A DNA stretch of 16,983 nucleotides from Bacteroidales bacterium UBA1733 (GTDB lineage: Bacteria; Bacteroidota; Bacteroidia; Bacteroidales; UBA3663): NCBI GenBank assembly GCA_002315795.1, contig DCIF01000028.1:1-16983 (forward strand). Reading direction: 5' to 3'. Of this stretch, positions 1 through 6,644 are shown piece by piece (within the stretch, counting starts at the first letter, position 1; every line of letters starts with the position of its first letter). The notes below the pieces were generated by a model. It had not been told where the DNA came from. It saw nothing but the letters and a program-made list of their open reading frames with translations, and did not search any database. Both the position numbers and the translations under genes were made by a program.

Positions 1-547
1 GACGACGTGTGGTCTTATAATAGAGCTTGCTGAGCAGGATAGCGCCAGGCGTGATGGCTAAGAGTACCCAAAGGAGCGTAGGCTGCAGGATAAAGAGGAA
101 CCAGGAAGCAGCGACCAACTGACAGAGCGAGAGTAGAAGCGAGGGGACATCGGACGTCAGACAAGACACCACAACGCGCAGATCTTCACCCAGGCGGCTC
201 ATCACATCGCCCACCGCCAGACCCTCTCGGCCCTGCCACGGAGCATGCATCACACGACAGAAAAGCCGGTGGCGGATACTGTTAATAAGGCGTATATTGG
301 CATGGTTGGTGATGTACTGACGTAAGCCCATCAAGGCCAGACGCAGCAGCATGATACCCAGCATGAGACTCACCATGGGCCAGATGCTGGTGCCGTCATG
401 TGTGGTGGCAATATCGACCACGCCTTTGCACACCCAGATGAAATAGAGGCCCAGCGCGATGTTGATCACGCCGAGCGACACCACCCAGAAAAGGCTGAGG
501 CGATGGCCCTGACTGAGACGCCAGATGTATTTAGCGCATTCCTTCAT
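1..547 (-). CDS. ABC exporter, N-terminal transmembrane part (partial, runs off the window)
   Basis: I translated this frame by hand from the ATG at 547; it stays open to the left edge, giving 182 residues. It begins MKECAKYIWRLSQGHRLSLF and has hydrophobic membrane stretches near residues 17-40, 56-74 and 140-175. Between them lies a charged cytoplasmic segment containing RLGEDLRVVVSCL, typical of the transmembrane domain of type I ABC exporters. The nucleotide-binding domain would lie outside the window, so the subclass (peptide, lipid or drug exporter, with or without a peptidase domain) cannot be settled; no C39 peptidase domain precedes the membrane domain. The start overlaps the end of the HPr-kinase-like gene by 17 bases, implying translational coupling. 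By context, the likely cargo is the product of the PqqD/peptidase/kinase operon. That role is inferred; the exporter family is fairly sure. Confidence 0.8.
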   Translation of the reverse strand, partial: MKECAKYIWRLSQGHRLSLFWVVSLGVINIALGLYFIWVCKGVVDIATTHDGTSIWPMVSLMLGIMLLRLALMGLRQYITNHANIRLINSIRHRLFCRVMHAPWQGREGLAVGDVMSRLGEDLRVVVSCLTSDVPSLLLSLCQLVAASWFLFILQPTLLWVLLAITPGAILLSKLYYKTTRR

Positions 548-1280
548 AAGCAACACGTGCAGCTTCAGGCTGCATATTACAGTGCAGGGAATAGAACTTA
601 ACCGATTGACTCAACGCGTCGAGCATCGACAGGATCTGCAGTGTCCCCATGGCCGTCTCAGGTCGGAATGTCTGCTGCAACAGAGTAGGCAGCATCTGGG
701 CAGGCGTGATCTGCTCAATCTGGTTTTCTGTCCCGCGCTGCAAATGAACGATAGCACGGAGGGGGACAGAAATATTGGTAGAAAGATGGTGCTTGCCATC
801 CCAAGGAGTGCCGTAAACAAGAACGGAATCACTCCTCACTCCTACCTCTTCACTTCTCACTCTAATCAACGGTTTGTCATCATTGACCATCACTGCACGC
901 TCGCCGAAAAGCTGACGCCACAGGCGTACGTGGGTACTCTTGCCCGTGCCACTCAAGGCCGTGAAGAGATAAGCCTCACCATCGACGGCAATAACCGAAC
1001 CATGCATCAGCAATACGCCCTGCTCAAGCAGCTGTGTGGCCAGCTGACGATAGACGGCCAGCGTCTCAAGATAAGACGCCGGATAGTGATATTCGGGCAG
1101 TCCCTCCTGACGGCGACTTTCGTCACTCTCTCGCCCCTCTGCCTCAATCTGCGCTAAAGTAGTGACGACATGCAGATGAGGCGTCAGGTCTGTATGATAA
1201 GACGCACACATCTGATGCACCTCCTCATAAATAGAGGTAATCTCAACGGGCACATCGGCCAAAAGATACGTTCCTGTCAC
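531..1280 (-). CDS. HPr-kinase-like (HprK/PEPCK-fold) P-loop protein
   Basis: A 249-residue protein with a P-loop LSGTGKSTH at residues 109-117, preceded by LMHGSVIAVDG. It also has VNDDKP at 132-137 and YGTPWDGKHH at 156-165, the hallmarks of the HprK / PEP-carboxykinase-like fold. It lacks the N-terminal domain of true HPr kinases. Relatives of this short form occur beside PqqD-like proteins in peptide-maturation clusters, and a kinase of this type phosphorylates a lasso-peptide precursor in the paeninodin system. The likely job is phosphorylation of a peptide or small substrate, but the substrate is not shown by the sequence. The start is a GTG, ten bases after the preceding stop; the next in-frame ATG (residue 24) would cut into the fold. 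Residues about 139-151 are encoded by a repeat-like stretch described separately. Confidence 0.75.
   Translation of the reverse strand: MTGTYLLADVPVEITSIYEEVHQMCASYHTDLTPHLHVVTTLAQIEAEGRESDESRRQEGLPEYHYPASYLETLAVYRQLATQLLEQGVLLMHGSVIAVDGEAYLFTALSGTGKSTHVRLWRQLFGERAVMVNDDKPLIRVRSEEVGVRSDSVLVYGTPWDGKHHLSTNISVPLRAIVHLQRGTENQIEQITPAQMLPTLLQQTFRPETAMGTLQILSMLDALSQSVKFYSLHCNMQPEAARVAYEGMR
828..864. repeat. Degenerate purine-rich short repeat inside the HPr-kinase-like gene
   Basis: On the minus strand this stretch is a run of near-copies of GTGAGAAGT / GTGAAGAGG / GTGAGGAGT units, unlike the surrounding coding sequence. It encodes a low-complexity loop with the pair of near-copies VRSEEV and VRSDSV, placed between the VNDDKP and YGTPWDGK motifs, where related proteins usually have a short turn. 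It is in frame and does not break the gene. It looks like a short repeat that expanded or was inserted into a tolerant surface loop. This is a moderate claim, since the comparison with relatives is from memory. Confidence 0.45.
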
Positions 1281-1290
1281 GGTAGAATAA

Positions 1291-1740
1291 TTATTTCGAA
1301 AAGAGGCGCTTCAACTTGCCACGAAGGAATACCAACGGGGCACGAAGCAGATATAAATCGCACCAGAGATGCATATAGAGCCAATATTTTAAGCTCACGT
1401 GCGGATGATCTGGGGTAGAGCGGAGCGGAATGGTCTTACCATCGCGCACCACAGCGTCAAGAATACCGATGATGTGCCGATCGGTGATGCCACGTTCGGG
1501 ACACCACTGATTATCACCGCAGATGATATAATCATGCTGACGGACCCATAAGACACGATGTAGGATATACTTACCATTATCACGCTTATAAAGCGGCACA
1601 TCAAGTCGGTGCAACCGTCCCTCTGGCTTAGGTTTAATGACCAGCAGATCACGATGCTGGCGCAGAAGGGGCATCATGCTATCGCCCGTATTCGTATAAA
1701 CAAGCAGGCCCTGCTGTTCGATGATTTCCTCGAATGTCAT
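1291..1740 (-). CDS. S24/S26-family peptidase-like protein
   Basis: A 149-residue protein with the signal-peptidase-type serine motif TGDSMMPLL (Ser21 followed by Met), a basic segment YKRDNGKYILHR with candidate general bases Lys52 and His61, and a CGDN box at residues 74-77. These resemble boxes B, D and E of the S26 family; the HR motif is closer to the Ser-His (SipW/ER) type than to the Ser-Lys type. There is no N-terminal membrane anchor, so it may be cytoplasmic or attached through the hydrophobic, basic C-terminal tail (118-149). I chose the ATG at 1740; an upstream GTG at 1764 would overlap the PqqD-like gene by seven bases and is possible. In this operon it could remove the leader of a modified peptide, but that is inference. 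Family assignment is fairly sure; catalysis is not proven. Confidence 0.7.
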   Translation of the reverse strand: MTFEEIIEQQGLLVYTNTGDSMMPLLRQHRDLLVIKPKPEGRLHRLDVPLYKRDNGKYILHRVLWVRQHDYIICGDNQWCPERGITDRHIIGILDAVVRDGKTIPLRSTPDHPHVSLKYWLYMHLWCDLYLLRAPLVFLRGKLKRLFSK

Positions 1741-1757
1741 AACCGGATTCTCAAGGA

Positions 1758-2021
1758 TTAGCACAGCAGTTTTTCTGCCTGTAGTTGGGCGATGAACGCA
1801 GCGACATCACGACGCATATCTGATTCAGGAGCATCGTATTCGGTCAGCATCTTCTGCACCAGTTCCTCTTCGGTAATCTCTTCCTTGAGAAAGCCCATCA
1901 TATCTGCAGCGGTCTCGTTCAGATTGATCACACCATGATAACGACGCGCGCTCTCGCCTACAGGAACGGCCGCCCAGATACCACAGACCTGACGAACGGC
2001 AAAGTCATATTTTAATTTCAT
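1758..2021 (-). CDS. PqqD-family peptide-binding (RRE-like) protein
   Basis: An 87-residue protein starting MKLKYDFAVRQVCG. It shows the PqqD pattern: an N-terminal beta segment (FAVRQVCGIWAAVPVG), then GVINLNETAADMMGFL at 30-45, then an acidic helical half (EEITEEELVQKMLTEYD) ending in FIAQLQAEKLL. PqqD-like domains bind the leader of a precursor peptide and deliver it to modifying enzymes. A longer frame reading back to 2132 uses a non-ATG start, would run through the terminator and promoter, and lacks homology, so I took the ATG at 2021. That start follows a consensus promoter with an untranslated leader of only about 15 bases. It is the first gene of a four-gene operon. No precursor peptide was found next to it. 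Confidence 0.8.
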   Translation of the reverse strand: MKLKYDFAVRQVCGIWAAVPVGESARRYHGVINLNETAADMMGFLKEEITEEELVQKMLTEYDAPESDMRRDVAAFIAQLQAEKLLC

Positions 2022-2041
2022 TATTTCAGTTATTTTGGGCA

Positions 2042-2073
2042 CAAAGTTATGAAAAAACTTTGATTCTGCCAAA
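2042..2073 (-). promoter_or_regulatory. Bacteroidota-type promoter of the PqqD operon
   Basis: Read on the minus strand: TTTG (2073-2070), a 20-base spacer, then TAACTTTG (2049-2042). This matches the -33/-7 consensus of the Bacteroidota primary sigma factor (TTTG, 19-21 bases, TAnnTTTG). Transcription would start near 2035, about 15 bases before the PqqD-like ATG. Confidence 0.8.
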
Positions 2074-2102
2074 TTATTTCTGCAGGTACTGTCAAATGAA
2101 TG

Positions 2103-2138
2103 AAAAAAAAGAGTCAGTGCCAAGGCTGACACTGACTC
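2103..2138 (-). terminator. Intrinsic terminator of the glycogen operon
   Basis: On the minus strand, a 9 bp perfect stem GAGTCAGTG (2138-2130) / CACTGACTC (2119-2111) can extend by about two inner pairs and is followed directly by eight T (2110-2103). It lies 43 bases beyond the phosphorylase stop codon and separates the glycogen operon from the PqqD operon promoter. Confidence 0.9.
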
Positions 2139-2181
2139 CTAACTATATCTTTGTGTGAATTACACAGACACGCGGGTCTGA

Positions 2182-4740
2182 TTAGAACCACTTGGTGTAA
2201 GCGAAGTCCATACGGTGTGGGAGCTTCTCGTTCTTTGGGAAGAGACGGAAACCGAACTTGTATGCACCGCTGTTCTTAACTGGGTAGTTAACAGCGAAGG
2301 TAACAAGACTGCCCTCTCGCTTGATAACCTCCATCTCTACAGCCTTGAAGTTGTGCTGAGCGCCATCACCAGAAGCGGTAATGACGAGGTCGAGGCCGAG
2401 GTCGGCAGCGATTGCCTTACCATCGATGGTAACAGTAGCAGTGTACTTCTCACCTACTGCAAGACCTGCGTTCATAGAAGCCTGTGGGAGCTCTACGCTC
2501 TTGATCTCGATAGCATCCCAGTTAGCTGCAACGTTCTCCTTCCAAGCAGCGATCTCCTTAGCGAGAGCGTAGTTGTTGGCAGCAACCTGAGCACCACGAG
2601 CGCCCTCCTTCTGATAGAAGCGATCATAATAGTCATCAAGCTGACGCTTCATGGTGAAGTTTGGAGTGATCTTAGCGAGACAGTCCTTGATAGCCTCAAC
2701 CCACTCTGAAGAGTAGCCCTTGCGGTTCTTGTTGAAGTAGAGAGGAACGATCTCTGTCTCAAGCATATTGTAGATGGTCTCAGCGTCGAGCTGATCCTGA
2801 AGAGCCTGGTTCTGGAAAGTACGCTTGTCGGTAAGAGCCCAACCTGCACCCTCCTTGTAACCCTCATACCACCAGCCGTCGAGGACTGAAAGGTTGAGGA
2901 CACCGTTCTGGATAGCCTTCTCACCAGAGGTACCTGATGCCTCGAGTGGACGGGTTGGAGTATTCATCCAGATATCGACACCTGAAACGAGGCGCTTAGC
3001 AACGTCCATGTCATAGTTCTCAACGAAGATAACCTTGCCGATGAACTGTGGCATGCGTGAGATCTCAACGATACGACGGATGAGGCCCTGGCCACCACCG
3101 TCAGCTGGGTGTGCCTTACCAGCGAAGATGAACTGTACTGGGCGGTCTGGATTGTTGACGATCTTAGCAAGACGATCAAGGTCGGTGAAGAGCAGGTGTG
3201 CACGTTTGTAAGTAGCGAAACGACGAGCGAAACCGATGGTCAATGCATCTGGGTTGAGAGCGTTAACAGCCTGAAGGATCTTAGCTGGATTCTCCTGCTT
3301 CTTGCGCAGGTTAGCAGCAACCTCTTCCTTGATGAAGTTGAAGAGCCTAGCCTTCAGACCCTTACGGATCTTCCAGATCTCCTCGTTATCAGCCTCGTAG
3401 ATCTTCTTCCACATATCCTCTGAGGTCTGATTAGCGTAGTAACCCTCACCGAAGAGCTTGGTATAGAAGGCCTTCCACTCTGAAGCTGCCCAAGATGGGT
3501 GGTGAACACCGTTGGTAACATAGCTAACGTGGAGCTCGTCTGGAGCATAGCCCTTCCAAACTGGCTGGAACATGTTGCGTGAAACAGCACCGTGGAGCCA
3601 AGATACGCCGTTAGCCTCCTGACAGGTGTTGAGTGCGAATACAGACATAGAGAACTTGCCTTCGCCTGGAGTCTCGCGGCCCATGTTCATAAAGTCATCC
3701 CAGCTGATGCCGAGCTTGCCAGCAAAGTGGCTCATATACTTGTAGAAGAGACCCTCCTCAAAGTAGTCGTGACCTGCTGGAACTGGAGTGTGGCAGGTAT
3801 AGAGAGAGCTTGAGCGAACAACCTCAAGAGCCTCGCTGAACTTCAGGCCCTCACGAGCGATGAGGTCAGACATACGCTGAGCGTTCATCAGAGCAGCGTG
3901 ACCCTCATTAGCATGGTAGACGTCCTTCTTGATGCCGAGCTTGTCGAGCAGCATGACACCACCGATGCCGAGGAGATACTCCTGCTTGATACGGTTCTCC
4001 CAGTCGCCGCCATAGAGCTGGTGGGTGATTGAGCGGTCGAACTCAGAGTTCTTGTCGAAGTCAGTATCAAGGAGATAGAGTTTAACACGGCCAACGTTGA
4101 CCTGCCAGATCTTAGCATAAACAGTGATACCATCGTGATAAGGAACCTCAAGAACGAGCTGTGAGCCATCCTCACCCTTAACAGCCTCGATAGGAAGCTG
4201 GTTGAAGTTCTGAGCCTCATAGTTTGCCTCCTGGCTACCATCAGCAGAGAGAGTCTGTGTGAAGTAACCATAACGATAGAGGAAACCTACTGCACAGAAG
4301 TTTACGTTTGAGTCAGAAGCCTCCTTAACGTAGTCACCAGCAAGGATACCGAGACCACCAGAATAGATCTTCAAACAAGCGGTAAGGCCGTACTCCATAC
4401 AGAAGTAAGCTACAGAAGCGCGCTTAGCGTCAACTGGCTCAGCCATGTATGCGTTGAAACGGGTAACGACGTCGTTGACCTGCTTCATCATCTTCTTGTC
4501 AGCAACGACAGCGTTGAGCTTATCAAGAGACATATTCTCAAGCATAGCCACTGGATTGTGACCAGTTGAACGCCAGAGTTCGATATCGAGCTGACGCCAG
4601 AGCTCACGTGCGTTGGTGTCCCATGACCACCAGAGGTTACGTGCTACGGTGTACAAACCCTCGAGCTCGGCTGGAAGGTTCGATTTTACGGTAATATCAC
4701 GCCATACTGGAGCGTTGGTATTACAAACCTGTACTTTCAT
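2182..4740 (-). CDS. glgP: Alpha-glucan (glycogen) phosphorylase, GT35, short type
   Basis: This 852-residue enzyme releases glucose 1-phosphate from storage glucan by phosphorolysis. It belongs to the short bacterial alpha-glucan phosphorylases that carry an N-terminal DUF3417-like region (about residues 10-120, with LWWSWDTNARELWR). Further on are YSGGLGILAGD (126-136), YHANEGHAAL (275-284), and the pyridoxal-phosphate site ASGTSGEKAIQNG with Lys608. The final roughly 130 residues form the C-terminal extension of this type. It follows the glycogen synthase by 37 bases in the same orientation, so synthesis and breakdown of the same polymer are co-transcribed. Codon choice looks strongly biased (lysine almost always AAG), suggesting high expression. 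The ATG at 4740 fits the family N terminus. Confidence 0.95.
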   Translation of the reverse strand: MKVQVCNTNAPVWRDITVKSNLPAELEGLYTVARNLWWSWDTNARELWRQLDIELWRSTGHNPVAMLENMSLDKLNAVVADKKMMKQVNDVVTRFNAYMAEPVDAKRASVAYFCMEYGLTACLKIYSGGLGILAGDYVKEASDSNVNFCAVGFLYRYGYFTQTLSADGSQEANYEAQNFNQLPIEAVKGEDGSQLVLEVPYHDGITVYAKIWQVNVGRVKLYLLDTDFDKNSEFDRSITHQLYGGDWENRIKQEYLLGIGGVMLLDKLGIKKDVYHANEGHAALMNAQRMSDLIAREGLKFSEALEVVRSSSLYTCHTPVPAGHDYFEEGLFYKYMSHFAGKLGISWDDFMNMGRETPGEGKFSMSVFALNTCQEANGVSWLHGAVSRNMFQPVWKGYAPDELHVSYVTNGVHHPSWAASEWKAFYTKLFGEGYYANQTSEDMWKKIYEADNEEIWKIRKGLKARLFNFIKEEVAANLRKKQENPAKILQAVNALNPDALTIGFARRFATYKRAHLLFTDLDRLAKIVNNPDRPVQFIFAGKAHPADGGGQGLIRRIVEISRMPQFIGKVIFVENYDMDVAKRLVSGVDIWMNTPTRPLEASGTSGEKAIQNGVLNLSVLDGWWYEGYKEGAGWALTDKRTFQNQALQDQLDAETIYNMLETEIVPLYFNKNRKGYSSEWVEAIKDCLAKITPNFTMKRQLDDYYDRFYQKEGARGAQVAANNYALAKEIAAWKENVAANWDAIEIKSVELPQASMNAGLAVGEKYTATVTIDGKAIAADLGLDLVITASGDGAQHNFKAVEMEVIKREGSLVTFAVNYPVKNSGAYKFGFRLFPKNEKLPHRMDFAYTKWF

Positions 4741-4777
4741 AACTATATATTTTAAAATGTGTAAATAAGAATTTCAA

Positions 4778-6436
4778 TTAATATCCCGTGCGTGCAATGG
4801 CTTTGGCCAATGCCTGCTCGTAGGCCTTGTTGTAGTGCTTGATAAAGTTGTGCCAGCCAGCACGGGTAGAGAGACGACGTGCATCCTGACGGATGGCCTT
4901 AACCTCAACCTGTGGAACCTCAGCAAAACGTACTACAAGATTGGAAATGGCTGTCACTACCTCTGTATAGTTGCTGTCACCTCGTGGAACAACGGCCACG
5001 GCATCAAGAATATCGCTGCCCTTGCCGAGGCTCTGACACCACATACCAAAGCCTGAGAGACTGGTGGTGATAGTAGGAACGCCAAAAGCACAAGATTCCA
5101 TTGGAGTATAACCCCAAGGCTCATAGTAGCTTGGATAGATGCTGAGGTCAAGGCCTGCAAGCATCATGTAATAGCTACGGTTGAGCAATCCGTCATCGCC
5201 GTTGAGATAACATGGGATGTAAACAACCTTCACCTTATCGTTAGCCAAGTTCTGGAAACCAAGCTGGTGAATACGGTTAAGGATAACATCCTCATAATAA
5301 TTATGTACGGCATGCGTAAAGACTGCATCGCTCAAACCACCCTCAATGGCAGCAGTGCCCTTATAGCGGGCCTTAACGTCGGCACGTGGCTCGGCTACCC
5401 AACCTGGCACCATGATGAATGCCACAATCTCACGATCCAGATTCTGCTCACGCAGGCGACTCATAGCATCGAGGAAGACATCGAGACCCTTGTTCTTGAA
5501 CTCGCAGCGGCCTGCAGTACCGATGAACAAAGCATCGTCAGCAGGAGCCTTGCCAGTAAGACTCTCTACAACCTTAGAGAAAGCCTGACGGCTGACACGG
5601 CGCTCACGGCTGAAAGCTGTACCCTTAGGTACGAAGTCACCCTCAAAGCCATTAGGAGTAACAACCGGCTCACGCTCAAGCAACTGAGTACACTCTGCTG
5701 CGGTGATGTCGCTCACCGTGGTGAAGCAGTCGGCCTCAAGGGCAGCATGCTTCTCGACAGAGTGCTTGCTGGTCATATTGAACTCATCGGCCATCTGATC
5801 GCCAAAATAGCCTTTCAGATAGTCATAAAGAGGCTTGTTGTTGCCACAGATGCTGCGGCCTACACAGGTTGCATGCGTGGTGAAAACAGTAGCAATGGCA
5901 GGAACCTGATGCTTCAGGTAAAGGACACCCATGCCGGTGGTCCACTCATTGAAATGAGCGATAGCATGACTGCGCAATGGACATACGTGCTTGAAAAGAC
6001 TCTCAATGACTACGGCCGAAGCATGAGCGAAGGTACAACCCTCATCATAATCACCGTATGCAGCAATTGAATTCACACCATACCACTCCCACATCTGACC
6101 ATAAAACGCATTCTTGATGTTGTAGAATGGGCGGAAATCAACAAGTACTACCTGTGGTTCGCCAGGCACTTTCCAGCGACCGACACGAACTTTCAAACCC
6201 TCAGTCTGAGCTTTCTGTGCCCACTGCTGAAGATCAGCCGAAGCTGATGTAGAATCAAAGAATGGCGACTCCTGCTCTTCCCAGAGATCCGGGCCAACAA
6301 AGACAAGATTATCTCCATACTGTTTCTTTAGTGTAGCTGCCTTTGTAGAGAGAACGGCATAAATGCCACCTACCTTATTACACACCTCCCAACTTACCTC
6401 AAATAAAAAGTCGGGGTTAATAGATACTTCTTTCAT
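4778..6436 (-). CDS. Glycogen synthase, GT3 (eukaryote-like) family
   Basis: A 552-residue glycosyltransferase that extends alpha-1,4-glucan from a nucleotide-glucose donor. It has the GT3 N-terminal signature FEVSWEVCNKVGGIYAVLS with Lys22 in the donor-site loop, VFTTHATCVGRSICGNN at 184-200, the AGRCEFKNKG segment around Arg310, and the GT3 E-x7-E motif EPWGYTPME (Glu439 and Glu447). This is the yeast/animal GYS fold class rather than the usual bacterial GT5 GlgA; GT3 members are common in Bacteroidota. Whether the donor is UDP- or ADP-glucose cannot be read from the sequence. I chose the ATG at 6436; a longer frame from a GTG at 6457 adds only MFRAKKL and lies in the leader. The promoter-like site at 6471-6478 places transcription start just upstream. 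Confidence 0.93.
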   Translation of the reverse strand: MKEVSINPDFLFEVSWEVCNKVGGIYAVLSTKAATLKKQYGDNLVFVGPDLWEEQESPFFDSTSASADLQQWAQKAQTEGLKVRVGRWKVPGEPQVVLVDFRPFYNIKNAFYGQMWEWYGVNSIAAYGDYDEGCTFAHASAVVIESLFKHVCPLRSHAIAHFNEWTTGMGVLYLKHQVPAIATVFTTHATCVGRSICGNNKPLYDYLKGYFGDQMADEFNMTSKHSVEKHAALEADCFTTVSDITAAECTQLLEREPVVTPNGFEGDFVPKGTAFSRERRVSRQAFSKVVESLTGKAPADDALFIGTAGRCEFKNKGLDVFLDAMSRLREQNLDREIVAFIMVPGWVAEPRADVKARYKGTAAIEGGLSDAVFTHAVHNYYEDVILNRIHQLGFQNLANDKVKVVYIPCYLNGDDGLLNRSYYMMLAGLDLSIYPSYYEPWGYTPMESCAFGVPTITTSLSGFGMWCQSLGKGSDILDAVAVVPRGDSNYTEVVTAISNLVVRFAEVPQVEVKAIRQDARRLSTRAGWHNFIKHYNKAYEQALAKAIARTGY

Positions 6437-6470
6437 TAACTTTTTTGCTCTAAACACTAATTTCTGGGTG

Positions 6471-6478
6471 CAAAGTTA
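6471..6478 (-). promoter_or_regulatory. Promoter -7 element of the glycogen operon
   Basis: The minus strand reads TAACTTTG, identical to the -7 element of the PqqD operon promoter, about 35 bases before the glycogen synthase ATG. The best upstream -33 candidate (TTG) is only 17 bases away, shorter than the usual 19-21, so the -33 half is uncertain. Confidence 0.6.
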
Positions 6479-6583
6479 ATGATTTTTTCTTAAAACAATC
6501 GTTAATTTGTGTTATTCTTGCCTTTCGTACTAAATATTGAACATTTTTTAACGGTTTGAAAACGTTGGTTTACATATTTTTGT

Positions 6584-6613
6584 AAAAAATGGGTGTTTTT
6601 GGCACCCATTTTA
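6584..6613 (-). terminator. Intrinsic terminator after the Wzc-like gene
   Basis: The minus strand can form a 10 bp stem AAAATGGGTG (6612-6603) / CACCCATTTT (6595-6586) with a 7-base loop, followed by a T run ending at 6584. It lies about 30 bases beyond the Wzc-like stop codon. The stem has U-rich flanks on both strands, so it could also act on plus-strand transcripts. Confidence 0.85.
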
Positions 6614-6644
6614 TATTTTAATATGATTCAGAAATCAAAAAAAA

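Noticed and set aside
525..1157. Plus-strand 210-codon frame opposite the HPr-kinase-like gene
   Set aside because: It is the mirror of a well-supported minus-strand gene with a clear P-loop and shows no domain of its own.
2022..2132. Longer N terminus for the PqqD-like protein (back to 2132)
   Set aside because: It would be translated from promoter and terminator sequence, uses a non-ATG start, and the added residues do not resemble PqqD.
2022..2181. Search for a RiPP precursor gene ahead of the PqqD-like gene
   Set aside because: The interval is filled by terminator and promoter; no short frame with a leader-core look was found on either strand.
5267..6070. Plus-strand 267-codon frame opposite glycogen synthase
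   Set aside because: Shadow of the GT3 gene; sequence is featureless and no promoter or start context supports it.
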